A stretch of DNA of 64,000 nt from Parcubacteria group bacterium ADurb.Bin192 (GCA_002070095.1 MWCR01000006.1:22668-86667), one strand, 5' to 3'; shown: positions 10,255-19,442, numbered from the stretch's first letter. The notes: generated by a model from the sequence alone, not told the origin. A program made the numbers and translations.

Positions 10255-11736
10255 ATGTCAGACAAACGAGTACGCACCAGATTCGCGCCCAGTCCCACGG
10301 GCTTTTTACATATAGGCGGTGTCAGAACCGCCCTTTACGCTCAACTGCTGGCCAAAAAACACGGCGGAATTTTTTTATTGCGGGTGGAAGATACGGATCA
10401 GGCCAGAATGGTACCCGGAGCCGTGGAAAATTTATGCCGGACATTGCAGCAATTGAACATCACGCCCGATGAAGGAGTGTGGCTGGATGAAAACGGAGCG
10501 GTTACGGAACGCGGGGAACACGGACCATACACTCAATCCAAACGCCAAGCCATTCATCAAAAATACGCCCAAGAACTGGTAGCCATGGACAAAGCCTATC
10601 CCTGCTTTTGTACTGCCGAACGCTTGGAAGAGCTCCGGCAAACTCAAGAAATCACCAAACGGCCAACCGGTTATGATGGTCATTGCCGAAATTTGGATAA
10701 ACAAGAGGTGCAAAACCGGATAGCCAACGGAGAAAAACATGTTATCCGCTTAAAGTTGCCCAAAGAAGGGAGCGTGACCATTAACGATGTTATCCGCGGG
10801 GATGTTATTTTTGACTGGAAACTGATTGACGACCAGGTCATTATCAAGTCTGACGGCATGGCCACCTACCACCTGGCATCCATGGCCGATGATCATGACA
10901 TGGCCATCACCCATGTTATCCGCGGCGAAGAATGGCTGTCTTCCGCGCCCAAGCATGTTTTTATTTACGAAGCTTTTGGCTGGGAATTGCCGGTCTTTGC
11001 CCATCTGCCTTTGATTCTCAACCAGGACAAAAGCAAGCTCTCCAAGCGGCAAGGCGACGTAGCGGCCGAGGATTATCTGCAAAAGGGCTATCTGCCACCG
11101 GCGTTGATTAATTTTTTGGCTCTTTTGGGCTGGAATCCGAGCGGAGAACGCGAAATCTATTCACATGATGAATTAGCTGAATTGTTTAATCTGGAAAAAA
11201 TTAATAAAGCCGGCGCTGTCTTTAATCTGGAAAAGCTGAATTGGCTGAATAATCATTACTTGAGGCTTTTGCCGGATGAAGAATATTTGGCCTTGATTAA
11301 CCCGCACCTGCCTGCCGCCGAGCAAGACCTGGAATTCAAGAATCGGATCGCCTTATTGTTCAGAGAACGCCTGATTTTGCCCTCTGAAATCAGCGTTTGG
11401 TCAGAGTTCTTTTTTGCGGATAAGCTGGATTATTCGGCCGTCAAATTGAATTGGAAAGATCATTCTACAAACGAAGCTATAGAACGGCTTAAAGCCGCCA
11501 AAACATGGATAGCAGAGCTAACCGAAGAGCAGGAACACGATGCTGGCGCCATCGAAACCATTATCAAAGACAAAATACAGACTCAAGGATGGGGCAACGG
11601 AGACACTTTATGGCCCTTGCGCGTAGCTTTGTCCGGAGCTGAAAAATCACCCAGCCCGTTTGAGCTGATCGCCACCTACGGTCCAAAAAGATCTTTAGCA
11701 CGTATCGACGAAGCCTTGGCTTTTCTGCTAAAATAG
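10255..11736 (+). CDS. gltX: Glutamyl-tRNA synthetase
   Basis: Class I aminoacyl-tRNA synthetase that charges tRNA-Glu (and possibly tRNA-Gln, to be amidated later). The HIGH-type motif is FAPSPTGFLHIGG (residues 10-22) and the KMSKS-type motif is DKSKLSKRQGD (near residue 260). The C-terminal helical anticodon-binding part is shorter than in E. coli but of normal bacterial organisation, 493 residues in all. Whether it is discriminating cannot be told here; no gatCAB genes are in the window. The start at 10255 overlaps a short out-of-frame ATG at 10245 that sits behind a GGGGAGG site and is not a gene. Confidence 0.97.
   Translation: MSDKRVRTRFAPSPTGFLHIGGVRTALYAQLLAKKHGGIFLLRVEDTDQARMVPGAVENLCRTLQQLNITPDEGVWLDENGAVTERGEHGPYTQSKRQAIHQKYAQELVAMDKAYPCFCTAERLEELRQTQEITKRPTGYDGHCRNLDKQEVQNRIANGEKHVIRLKLPKEGSVTINDVIRGDVIFDWKLIDDQVIIKSDGMATYHLASMADDHDMAITHVIRGEEWLSSAPKHVFIYEAFGWELPVFAHLPLILNQDKSKLSKRQGDVAAEDYLQKGYLPPALINFLALLGWNPSGEREIYSHDELAELFNLEKINKAGAVFNLEKLNWLNNHYLRLLPDEEYLALINPHLPAAEQDLEFKNRIALLFRERLILPSEISVWSEFFFADKLDYSAVKLNWKDHSTNEAIERLKAAKTWIAELTEEQEHDAGAIETIIKDKIQTQGWGNGDTLWPLRVALSGAEKSPSPFELIATYGPKRSLARIDEALAFLLK
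11726..11734 (+). promoter_or_regulatory. Extended -10 promoter of the M23 gene
   Basis: TGCTAAAAT (extended -10, hexamer 11729-11734) lies inside the last codons of gltX. The ATG at 11741 begins 7 bases after the hexamer, so the transcript would start at or very near the start codon. Confidence 0.5.
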
Positions 11737-11740
11737 TTAC

Positions 11741-12991
11741 ATGCTTATCAATTTAAGACGATTTTTAGCCATTATTTGCATCTGTGCTTTAACCGGCGCT
11801 TTTTTGTATGTTGATAAAACCGAAGCGCAAACCCAAGCCAAGGAATTAAAAACCGAAGCCGACGAACTGAATCGCGATTTAAACAGTAAAAAGGGCCGGG
11901 TTAAAGAAATCCAGGGCATGATTAACACTTATCGCGACCGAATCAACTCTCAAGAAACAGAACAGCTTAATTTAAGCAATCAAATCTTATTACTGGACAA
12001 CCGCATCAAGGAAAAAGAACTGCGCATCGAAGAAGCCAAGGTCCAAATTGAAGTTTTAACCATGGAACTGCAGGTGCTGAATAAAAATATCGAACGCCAA
12101 GAGGGCCGCATGTCGACTCAAAAACAACTGATTCAGGATCTTCTCAGGCGCATCCGGCACGCGGATGATATTGATGTTTTGCATGTTTTTTTAAGCCGGC
12201 CGTCACTCTCGGCGTATTTTGACCAAACCGAACAAATCAAAAGACTGGACGGCGATCTGGCTCAAGCCATGGAACGAGTAAAACAGGAAAAAATCAATTT
12301 GGAAAACGATAAAAACGCACGCGAAGCCAAACGAATCGGCTTGGAGAATACTCGCAAGTCTCTAAAACATGAAATGACCAACCTGGAATCAGAACGTTAT
12401 GCCAAGCAGTCTTTGTTGGCGCAAACCCAGAACAAGCAAGAAGAATTCAGGCGCATGCTGGATGAACTGCGGCAGCAGAACGAAAGCACGGTTGATGAAA
12501 TCGCCAATTTGGAAAAGACTTTAAAAGATAAACTGAATGCCATTGATGAAGCTTTGGCCAAAGGCCAGACCTTACTGCTCTGGCCCGTGCCCGTACGCAA
12601 GGTGACCGCCACTTTTCATGATCCGACCTATCCCTTTAAACACTTGTTTCAGCATCCCGGTATTGATTTGTGGGCCTCTGTGGGCACACCTATTAAAGCG
12701 GCCGGCGGAGGATATGTGGCCTGGACCAAACAAGGCAAGTCATATGGCAATTACATGATGATCATCCATCCGGGTAATTTTGCCACGGTCTATGCTCATT
12801 TAAGCAAATTCCAGGCCAAGGCCGGTACTTATGTTGAAAGAGGGGATGTTATCGGCTACACGGGCGGTATGCCCGGCCAGCCGGGAGCCGGCCTGTCCAC
12901 GGGACCGCATTTACACTTTGAGGTTCGCCACGACGGCATTCCGGTTGACCCTATGGGTTTTTTACCGGAAGTTATTGAATTGGACGACTAA
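11741..12991 (+). CDS. EnvC-like murein hydrolase activator, M23 peptidase domain
   Basis: The 416-residue protein has a signal peptide (about residues 1-28), a long coiled coil (about 30-270, rich in Glu, Gln, Lys, Asn and Leu) and a C-terminal LytM/M23 domain. The zinc-site motifs are intact: HPGIDLWA (first His and Asp) and GPHLHFEVRHDG (HLH). Unlike E. coli EnvC, which has lost metal ligands and acts only as an activator, this one could be an active endopeptidase. The architecture matches the EnvC/PcsB-type cell-separation factors that work at the septum with FtsEX. No ftsEX is in the window. It probably has its own promoter within gltX. Confidence 0.9.
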   Translation: MLINLRRFLAIICICALTGAFLYVDKTEAQTQAKELKTEADELNRDLNSKKGRVKEIQGMINTYRDRINSQETEQLNLSNQILLLDNRIKEKELRIEEAKVQIEVLTMELQVLNKNIERQEGRMSTQKQLIQDLLRRIRHADDIDVLHVFLSRPSLSAYFDQTEQIKRLDGDLAQAMERVKQEKINLENDKNAREAKRIGLENTRKSLKHEMTNLESERYAKQSLLAQTQNKQEEFRRMLDELRQQNESTVDEIANLEKTLKDKLNAIDEALAKGQTLLLWPVPVRKVTATFHDPTYPFKHLFQHPGIDLWASVGTPIKAAGGGYVAWTKQGKSYGNYMMIIHPGNFATVYAHLSKFQAKAGTYVERGDVIGYTGGMPGQPGAGLSTGPHLHFEVRHDGIPVDPMGFLPEVIELDD

Positions 12992-13030
12992 CACTCGCCA
13001 CAGATGAGGAGGTGAGATGATAACGGTTCT

Positions 13031-13129
13031 GTCATTGCCAGGAATCCGACGACGCAGCAATCTGCTCAAAAAGTCAGACTGGTAAGTGAGATTGCTTCGT
13101 CACTCGTCGGACTCATTCCTCGCAATGAC
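13031..13129. repeat. GTCATTGC...GCAATGAC inverted-repeat element, copy 1
   Basis: The ends are exact inverted repeats and the interior also pairs (GCAATCTG near 13047 with GAGATTGC near 13088; ACGACG with CGTCGG-type arms). It resembles the short palindromic REP/MITE-like elements scattered in many genomes. No coding capacity. Confidence 0.8.
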
Positions 13130-13212
13130 AACGTTGGTTTTTGAATTAGGATATTTTAATGATTTTGTGATGAGATCCTGAACTAAATTCAGGATGACGA
13201 GTCAACAATCAT

Positions 13213-13341
13213 GTCATTGCGAGGAATGTAATCATGACGTGGCAATCTGCTTAGACGACTAGCCAATAAGCGAGATTGCCACGGCACGGAGTTCGCGAAC
13301 GCCGTGCCGTGGCACTCGTCGGACTCGCTCCTCGCAATGAC
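13213..13341. repeat. GTCATTGC...GCAATGAC element, copy 2, with nested hairpin
   Basis: Same ends as copy 1. It contains GGCAATCT...AGATTGCC (13251-13290 region) and, immediately after, a separate perfect hairpin of 12 bp per arm (GCCACGGCACGG with CCGTGCCGTGGC, loop including TTCGCGAA). Confidence 0.8.
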
Positions 13342-13449
13342 AATGTTAGTTTTGACGTAGGACGCGGGAAATTGGGTTGTTTGTTACATGCTACATGTTA
13401 CATGTTTTGTGACGTGCGACGTTATGTACGTGAGAGAACGCGAGGTACG

Positions 13450-14409
13450 TCATGTACGCCCTATCGTCTCGATCAACTCCTCAAGTTCATTGAGCGTAGT
13501 GATACGCACGGCCTGTGCTCGAAATTGACGGAAACCTGGTATACCTTTGAAATACCAAGGGAAGTGTTTTCTTAGTTTAATCAATCCATTTTGACCGTAG
13601 TGTTCTATCTGCAGCTCCGCGTGACGACGTAAATAGGCCATTTTTTGTTGGATGCTTGGCTGTTCCAGCGTGCCATGACCGGATAATGAGGCGCTGATTT
13701 CCTGAAAAATCCAAGGATGACCCAAAGCCCCGCGCCCTATGAGCAAGCCGGCCGCGCCGGAAACCACTAGAGCTTGTTGGGCGGTTTGTGTATCCACAAT
13801 GTCACCATTAACCAAAACCGGAATTTTAACCTCTTTAACCACTCGGCCCACCATTTGCCAATCGGCCCGGCCCGCATAACCCTGATCTTTGGTGCGGCCA
13901 TGAACTTCCAAAGCATCAGCGCCCGCATCTTCAACTGATTTGGCAAATTTTAAGATTTCATCCGGCCGGCTCCAGCCTAGACGGGTTTTAACACTCAAGG
14001 GTACACTGACAGCGCTTTTCATGGCCCTGATGATCTGGGACGCCTTGTCAGGTTCGCGCATCAAAGAAGCACCGTTAAAATTGGACACGGCTTTATGTAC
14101 CGGGCAGCCCATGTTGATATCCAGACCTTCGGGCTTAACCCTCTTTTCTACAATCAGAGCGGCCTCGGCCATGGCTTGAGGATCGGAACCGAACAGTTGT
14201 TGTACGACCGGCCTTTCCGAAGCGTGGATATCCAATGATTTGAGAGTTTTTTTATTACCCCTGACCAAGGCCTCGGCCGAGACCATTTCCCTGAAAATTA
14301 CTGTCTGTTGAGCCCCGCATTCACGAATTAAACGACAAAAAGGCAGGTCCGTAAAATCCGCCATAGGGGCCAAGCCGATGATCGGCTTTTCATAATCCAT
14401 CCAACGCAT
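13450..14409 (-). CDS. dusB: tRNA-dihydrouridine synthase
   Basis: Dus enzymes are FMN-dependent reductases that make dihydrouridine in the tRNA D-loop. The N-terminal LAPMADFTDLPFCRL corresponds to the family's LAPMxGvTD FMN-binding motif. The catalytic cysteine is Cys102 in DINMGCPVHKAV. Later motifs SVKTRLGW, DALEVHGRTKDQGYAG, VLVNGDI and GLLIGRGALGHPWIFQEI are all typical. 319 residues is normal. DusB-like fits best, as the bacterial subfamily with this HGRT/GRGA pattern, but the exact subfamily is an inference. It is transcribed toward the repeat-filled gap; its 3' end overlaps a dispersed repeat. Confidence 0.93.
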   Translation of the reverse strand: MRWMDYEKPIIGLAPMADFTDLPFCRLIRECGAQQTVIFREMVSAEALVRGNKKTLKSLDIHASERPVVQQLFGSDPQAMAEAALIVEKRVKPEGLDINMGCPVHKAVSNFNGASLMREPDKASQIIRAMKSAVSVPLSVKTRLGWSRPDEILKFAKSVEDAGADALEVHGRTKDQGYAGRADWQMVGRVVKEVKIPVLVNGDIVDTQTAQQALVVSGAAGLLIGRGALGHPWIFQEISASLSGHGTLEQPSIQQKMAYLRRHAELQIEHYGQNGLIKLRKHFPWYFKGIPGFRQFRAQAVRITTLNELEELIETIGRT

Positions 14410-14453
14410 GGTAAACTAGTCTAACAAAACAAATATTAATCGTCGAGTCTTGT

Positions 14454-15017
14454 ATGAACCTTTTGAAAAATCCCGTTAAACACAAATCCGGCCAGGAAAT
14501 GAGCGGCGGCATGGAAAAGTTAATAAAAATCATTAATTGGCAGGGACGCATCATTGTTTTACTGACAGCTTGCATCTTGCTTGTTATTTTTATTCGGCTG
14601 GAAGATGTGCAGTTGCCAAGCCAAGAAGCCGTTCAGACCGCGCCTCCGCTCCAGGAGGAAGATATCCAATATACGAATTTCATCTATCACAACACACAGC
14701 CCGTTAAGCATAGTGAGACCATCCATGAACCTGACGTCGTCATTATGGGGCAAGTATATGACTGGCAAGAAGTTAAAGATCAATGGCCGGACATGGATTT
14801 TGTGGTCAATGGAGCCGTGATACCGCTTGACCAAAACGGTTCATACAATGTTGAATTCAGGCTTAAAGATGGGGCCAATGTGGTTGAAACCGGCATCAGG
14901 TTAAACGGTAGAGATCTGATGCGCCGGCAGAATATCGTAATTTATGAACCTGCGGCTAAAATTTCCGGCCCTGAAATCAGCGCTATCGTAGGGCCCGTAA
15001 TCAATCATGACCAATAA
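14454..15017 (+). CDS. Membrane-anchored protein with Ig-like domain, unknown function
   Basis: The 187-residue protein has a cytoplasmic basic N-terminus, one membrane helix (about residues 33-48) and an extracytoplasmic part. Residues 85-165 (DVVIMGQVYDWQEV...VNGAVIPLDQNGSYNVEFRLKDGANVVETGIRLNGRDLMRRQNIVIY) read like a bacterial Ig-like domain of the kind found in surface proteins: a beta-strand pattern with the 'VNG...i.ld.nG.f...v.L..G.N.v' signature. It overlaps the start of uvrB by 11 bp, so the two genes are probably co-translated although their roles seem unrelated. I cannot name a specific function. Confidence 0.75.
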   Translation: MNLLKNPVKHKSGQEMSGGMEKLIKIINWQGRIIVLLTACILLVIFIRLEDVQLPSQEAVQTAPPLQEEDIQYTNFIYHNTQPVKHSETIHEPDVVIMGQVYDWQEVKDQWPDMDFVVNGAVIPLDQNGSYNVEFRLKDGANVVETGIRLNGRDLMRRQNIVIYEPAAKISGPEISAIVGPVINHDQ

Positions 15018-17118
15018 AAACAATTTCAATCTCAAACAGCCATATGAACCGGCCGGCGACCAACCGGAAGCTATTTTAAATTTGACCGAACGGCTAAAAA
15101 AAGGCGATAAAAAACTGACCCTGCTGGGAGCCACAGGCACAGGCAAAACCTATACCATGGCTCATGTAATCAATAATTTACAGAAGCCTACTCTGGTAAT
15201 TGCGCATAATAAAACTTTGGCCGCTCAATTATGCAATGAATTCCGTGAATTTTTTCCGGACAATGCCGTGGAATATTTTGTGTCTTATTATGATTATTAT
15301 CAGCCAGAGGCTTATATCGCCAAAACCGATACTTATATTGAAAAAGAAGCTCAAATCAACGAAGAGATAGACCGCTTGCGCCATAGCGCCACCCAAGCTC
15401 TTTTAACCCGCAATGACGTGATTATTTGCGCTTCAGTCTCTTGTATTTACGGCTTGGGAGCTCCGCAAGCTTACGCGGCCACCAATCTGCATCTTGAGAC
15501 CGGCCAAAGTTTTACGCGGGAGCAAGTGATAGAAAAGCTGATAGACATGCAATTTATCAGAACCAATGCCGATTTGACGCGCGGCTCTTTCAGGCTGACG
15601 GGCCAAGTTTTAGAACTCATGCCGGCTCACGAAAGCCATGTCTACCGCATGGAAACCGTGGGCGGCCGCTTGGACGGCATCAGCCGTATAGATCCGGTCA
15701 CGCGCCGGGTAACCGGAGAATTACATGATCTGTGGGTCTTCCCGGCCAAACATTTTATAACCGGCGGCCCGGAAAAAGAACGGGCTCTGCAGGCCATCCG
15801 CCGGGAACTCAAAGAAAGGCTGGCCTGGTTTGAAAAAAACGGCAAGCTGTTGGAGGCGGAACGCTTGGAGAGGCGCTGTAAATATGATTTGGAAATGATC
15901 GACACCCTGGGCTATTGCTCGGGCATTGAAAATTATTCACGTCATCTCTCTGGGCGCGGAGCCGGAGAAGCTCCGGATACTTTATTTTCTTATTTTCCCA
16001 AGAACTTCCTGCTTTTGGTGGATGAATCACATGTTACAATCCCGCAAATAGGCGGTATGTACGAAGGCGACCGGTCGCGCAAAGAGAACCTGATAGAACA
16101 CGGCTTCAGATTGCCCAGCGCCAAAGACAACCGTCCTCTGACCTTCAAAGAGTTTGAGGAACGCTTGGATCAAGCTGTTTTTGTATCAGCCACACCCGGC
16201 CTTTACGAGCTAAAAAATTCAGCCGGCGTAATCGAACAAATTATCAGACCTACGGGCTTGGTGGATCCGGAAGTGATTATTAAAAAAATAACACCTCTTA
16301 AAAATCCAAAGAATAAAGAGGATAGTTTAAGCCAAGTGGATGATGCCATCAACAGAATTGAAATAACTACCAAAAAAGGGGACCGCACGCTGGTGACTAC
16401 TCTGACCAAAAAGATGGCCGAAGATTTGTCCACTTTCTTAAAAGAAAAGAACATCAAAGCCTGTTATTTACACTCGGATATCAAAACGGTTGAACGCCTG
16501 GAAATTTTGTCTGACTTTCGTAAGGGCGAATACGATGTCTTGGTAGGCGTCAATCTTTTACGTGAAGGTTTGGATCTGCCGGAAGTGTCTTTGGTGTGTA
16601 TTTTAGATGCTGACAAAGAAGGTTTCTTGAGGTCAGACACCTCTTTGATCCAGACTATCGGCCGGGCGGCCCGCAACGTGTCCGGTCAAGTGGTGCTATA
16701 TGCTGACCATATCACGCAGAGCATGCGCCGAGCCATGGACGAAACCGACCGCCGGCGTGAAAAACAACTGGCCTACAATCAAAAACACGGCATTACCCCG
16801 CAAACCATTCGTAAAGCCATCAAAGACATCCGGGGGTCGCTGGGCTTCGCTGATCCCAAAGACATTAAAGAAATACTGAAATTGGAATTATCAGCTGAAT
16901 CAAAGGCGCTGGAAGATGTCATGAAACAAAAAGAAGTTGAGATGAAAACCGCGGCCCTGGAACTGAATTTTGAATTGGCCGCCATCTTAAGAGATGAAAT
17001 CGTGGTTATTAAACAAGAACTGGGCAAAAGAGATAAAAAGAAAACCGCTTTGCCCGATCCCATTAAGCCGGACAATCCAAAAATCAAAAAACCGCCACGG
17101 CATGGAAGGACGAGATAG
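15007..17118 (+). CDS. uvrB: UvrABC excinuclease subunit B
   Basis: UvrB is the damage-verifying helicase-like subunit of nucleotide excision repair. The Walker A motif is GATGTGKT (residues 41-48). The beta-hairpin that grips damaged DNA is seen in VSYYDYYQPEAYIAKTDTYIEK. The helicase motifs include LLVDESHVTIPQ, VFVSATPG and IQTIGRAARN. The C-terminal UVR domain that binds UvrC is present (KTAALELNFELAAILRDEI), followed by a Lys/Pro-rich tail. 703 residues is slightly longer than the usual 660-680. uvrA and uvrC are not in the window. Confidence 0.98.
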   Translation: MTNKNNFNLKQPYEPAGDQPEAILNLTERLKKGDKKLTLLGATGTGKTYTMAHVINNLQKPTLVIAHNKTLAAQLCNEFREFFPDNAVEYFVSYYDYYQPEAYIAKTDTYIEKEAQINEEIDRLRHSATQALLTRNDVIICASVSCIYGLGAPQAYAATNLHLETGQSFTREQVIEKLIDMQFIRTNADLTRGSFRLTGQVLELMPAHESHVYRMETVGGRLDGISRIDPVTRRVTGELHDLWVFPAKHFITGGPEKERALQAIRRELKERLAWFEKNGKLLEAERLERRCKYDLEMIDTLGYCSGIENYSRHLSGRGAGEAPDTLFSYFPKNFLLLVDESHVTIPQIGGMYEGDRSRKENLIEHGFRLPSAKDNRPLTFKEFEERLDQAVFVSATPGLYELKNSAGVIEQIIRPTGLVDPEVIIKKITPLKNPKNKEDSLSQVDDAINRIEITTKKGDRTLVTTLTKKMAEDLSTFLKEKNIKACYLHSDIKTVERLEILSDFRKGEYDVLVGVNLLREGLDLPEVSLVCILDADKEGFLRSDTSLIQTIGRAARNVSGQVVLYADHITQSMRRAMDETDRRREKQLAYNQKHGITPQTIRKAIKDIRGSLGFADPKDIKEILKLELSAESKALEDVMKQKEVEMKTAALELNFELAAILRDEIVVIKQELGKRDKKKTALPDPIKPDNPKIKKPPRHGRTR

Positions 17119-17249
17119 CAGTCATGTCATTGCGAGTGAGTCCGACGAGCGCGGTACGGGTCGCCCGCACCAGATCCTTCATTAGCACTCAGGATGACGG
17201 GGCGACCTCGGAGTGACATGACTGTGGTTTTTAATGGTTTAGTGATGAG

Positions 17250-17303
17250 ATCCTGAACCCCCACTATGTCTTACGACTTCGAGGGGCACGGTGAATTCAG
17301 GAT
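17250..17303. repeat. ATCCTGAA...TTCAGGAT palindromic element with insert
   Basis: Outer arms ATCCTGAA and TTCAGGAT enclose CCCC...GGGG arms around ACTATGTCTTACGACTTCGA. The same interior occurs at 28765-28818 and, inverted and without good outer arms, at 32963-32990. Short versions with a 5-nt interior lie at 13175-13195, 20893-20913 and 33043-33063. Confidence 0.8.
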
Positions 17304-17320
17304 GACGAGTCAACAATCAT

Positions 17321-17446
17321 GTCATTGCGAGGAGTGAGTCCGACGAGTGACGTGGCACGGCTTTCGCGAACGCCGTGCCGTGGCAATCTGCTTAGACGAC
17401 TAGCCAATAAGCGAGATTGCCGCGTCGTCGGGCTCCTCGCAATGAC
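17321..17446. repeat. GTCATTGC...GCAATGAC element, copy 3, nested hairpin at a different site
   Basis: Same ends and same GGCAATCT...AGATTGCC core as copy 2 at 13213-13341. The hairpin with TTCGCGAA loop and GGCACGG/CCGTGCC arms is here located before the core instead of after it. Confidence 0.8.
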
Positions 17447-17506
17447 ATGACTATAATCCCCCTTTGATTCCCCCCTTTATCAAGGGGGTTTATAGCTTTA
17501 ACGTAG

Positions 17507-17605
17507 GACGTTATGTCCCGACACTCGCAAAAAAATACGCTCGATCGGGATCCCGATCGCAGCATCGGGATACGTGAGAGGACGCGAGGTACGTTAGGTA
17601 CGTTA
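17507..17605. repeat. GACGTTATGT...GAGGTACGT dispersed repeat (long form)
   Basis: About 100 bp that recurs in inverted orientation at about 30093-30191. The interior contains the palindrome CGATCGGGATCCCGATCG. A form at 13418-13458 has the flanks but lacks the interior of about 55 bp. Confidence 0.75.
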
Positions 17606-17619
17606 AGTAAGTCAAGTTC

Positions 17620-17648
17620 TTGTCAGCCACCGAACCACAGTCTAAGCT
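17620..17648 (+). promoter_or_regulatory. Promoter of dnaG-rpoD
   Basis: TTGTCA (17620-17625), 17-bp spacer, TAAGCT (17643-17648). The dnaG ATG at 17655 begins 7 bases after the -10 box, so the message would be leaderless or nearly so. Confidence 0.6.
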
Positions 17649-17654
17649 AGTCCC

Positions 17655-19442
17655 ATGGACACTGTTGAAGAAGTAAAATCCAGACTTGATATCGTTGATA
17701 TTGTGGGTGAATATCTGCCCTTAAAGCCGGCCGGGACCGGTAGTTTTAGGACCAACTGCCCGTTTCACAACGAGAAGACTCCCAGTTTTTTTGTTAACCG
17801 TTCGCGCCAGTCCTGGCATTGTTTTGGCTGCAATATCGGAGGGGACATGATCTCCTTTGTGCAACAAATCGAAGGCCTGGATTTTATCGACGCCTTGGAG
17901 CATCTGGCCGGCAAGGCCGGAGTTACTCTGCCTTCGTATAACCCGCAGACATCGGGCCTTAAAAAAAGATTGCAAGCGTTGAATGATTATGCGGCCAAAT
18001 TAATGCGCCATGTGTTAATCAGCGACCCGGAAGCCGGCTTTGCCAGACAATATGTGGCCAACAGGGGAGTGGACGACCTGACCGCGGACTTGTGGCGGTT
18101 GGGCTACGCACCCAAAGACTGGCATTCATTGGAAAAGAAATTTTACGCCCAAGGCTATACGGCCGATGAATTGGTCAAAGCCGGCTTAGCTTCTTTAAAA
18201 GACAGCGGTTCGGGCATTTATTTTCGTTTTCGCGAGCGCTTAATGTTTCCCATCAGCGATGCCATGGGCCATGTGGTGGGTTTTACGGGCAGAATCTTAT
18301 CTCAAGAAAAAGTGGCCAAATATGTGAATACACCCGAGACCATACTCTATAAAAAAAGCATGATTTTATACGGTCTGGACAAAGCCAAAACCGACATCAA
18401 GCGTGAAGACTTGGCCATTATCGTGGAGGGCAACATGGACGCCATCACCTCGCATCAATTCAAAGTAACCAACGTAGTGGCCAGTTCGGGCACGGCTTTG
18501 ACTCAAGATCAATTACAATTGTTAAAACGCTATACCGGCAACATTGCCATTTCTTTTGATTCGGACGAAGCGGGTTTAGCCGCGACATTGCGCGGTTTGG
18601 ATACGGCCAGGCAGATGGATTTTAATATCAAGATCATTTCGTATGATCAAAACCTGGGCAAAGATCCGGATGAGTTGATCCGTAAAGACGTTAAGCTGTG
18701 GCAAGAGGCGGTCAGCCGGGCCAAACCCATCATGGAATGGATCTATGCCAAAGCTTTTGAGCTCTACCCGGCCACCACTCCGGACGGCAAGAAAAAAATC
18801 GCGCAATTCGTATTGAACGAATGCCGTTATGTGGCTCACCCCGTGGAAAGAGATGCCTGGATAGGCAAGTTGGCCAAAGCTTTGGACGTGGATCCCGAGT
18901 CTTTAAGACAGGCTCTTAAGAGACAGCCGGCCGCGGAGCTCAAAACCAAGGCAGACCAAGCACCCGAACCGGCCAAACCGGCCAAAACCCTCAACACTCA
19001 AGACAAGACTACCAACGAACTGGAGGCTATTTGGCTGGCCATTGTGCTCACCAAGCCTCAATTGTTTGCCAAAACAGACATCCACTGGATCCATCCACCC
19101 CATGCCAAGCTTTACAATCTCTTAGAACAAAGCTATAATTCGCCCATTCCGGGTCAAAATCAGGAACCAAGTCTTTTACAAGACAGCATCGCCGCATCAG
19201 CCAGCCTGGAGGAGGATGTCAAGCGATTAGTGGATTATTTGGCCATATTGGCCGATCGTGAGTTCCAGGACGCTGCCAATGATGCCATCGGCCTGGAGTT
19301 TTCCAACATAGACAAGCGTCTCAAGGAACTCTCCGTCCATGCCCAAAGACAATCATTGGAATTTCAGATGCGCGAAGCCGAGCGTCTCGGTGATACCGAG
19401 AAAATCAACGCCCTGCTCGAGCAGTTTAGCAAATTGACGTAA
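17655..19442 (+). CDS. dnaG: DNA primase
   Basis: DnaG makes RNA primers at the replication fork. The CHC2 zinc finger is intact (Cys35, His38, Cys56, Cys59). The TOPRIM core shows IIVEGNMDAITSHQ (about residue 255-268) and ISFDSDEAGLAA (near 300-311). A Pro/Lys-rich linker (about 425-455) leads to the C-terminal helicase-binding domain. The 595-residue length is normal. The ATG at 17655 is preceded by a recognisable promoter but no Shine-Dalgarno site. rpoD follows 74 bp downstream, preserving the classical dnaG-rpoD pairing. Confidence 0.97.
   Translation: MDTVEEVKSRLDIVDIVGEYLPLKPAGTGSFRTNCPFHNEKTPSFFVNRSRQSWHCFGCNIGGDMISFVQQIEGLDFIDALEHLAGKAGVTLPSYNPQTSGLKKRLQALNDYAAKLMRHVLISDPEAGFARQYVANRGVDDLTADLWRLGYAPKDWHSLEKKFYAQGYTADELVKAGLASLKDSGSGIYFRFRERLMFPISDAMGHVVGFTGRILSQEKVAKYVNTPETILYKKSMILYGLDKAKTDIKREDLAIIVEGNMDAITSHQFKVTNVVASSGTALTQDQLQLLKRYTGNIAISFDSDEAGLAATLRGLDTARQMDFNIKIISYDQNLGKDPDELIRKDVKLWQEAVSRAKPIMEWIYAKAFELYPATTPDGKKKIAQFVLNECRYVAHPVERDAWIGKLAKALDVDPESLRQALKRQPAAELKTKADQAPEPAKPAKTLNTQDKTTNELEAIWLAIVLTKPQLFAKTDIHWIHPPHAKLYNLLEQSYNSPIPGQNQEPSLLQDSIAASASLEEDVKRLVDYLAILADREFQDAANDAIGLEFSNIDKRLKELSVHAQRQSLEFQMREAERLGDTEKINALLEQFSKLT

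Larger units (their letters stand above)
12992..13449. repeat. Gap filled with palindromic repeat elements
   Basis: This 458-bp gap has no gene. It contains a 99-bp element bounded by GTCATTGC/GCAATGAC (13031-13129), a short palindrome ATCCTGAA/TTCAGGAT (13175-13195), a 129-bp element with the same GTCATTGC/GCAATGAC ends (13213-13341), and a copy of a GACGTTATGT...GAGGTACGT repeat (13418-13458) that runs into the end of dus. A potential frame at 13276-13575 runs through the repeats and is not considered coding. Confidence 0.85.
17119..17654. repeat. Gap filled with palindromic repeats
   Basis: This 536-bp gap has no gene. It carries a partial element at about 17125-17217, an ATCCTGAA...TTCAGGAT element with a 38-bp interior (17250-17303), a GTCATTGC...GCAATGAC element (17321-17446), a hairpin made of CCCCCTT and AAGGGGG arms near 17470-17490, a roughly 100-bp repeat (17507-17605) that recurs inverted near 30093-30191, and the dnaG promoter at its end. 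Confidence 0.85.

Noticed and set aside
13276..13575. A 99-codon plus-strand frame across the repeat region
   Set aside because: It runs through the repeats and opposes the dus gene; the sequence is the repeat read as protein.
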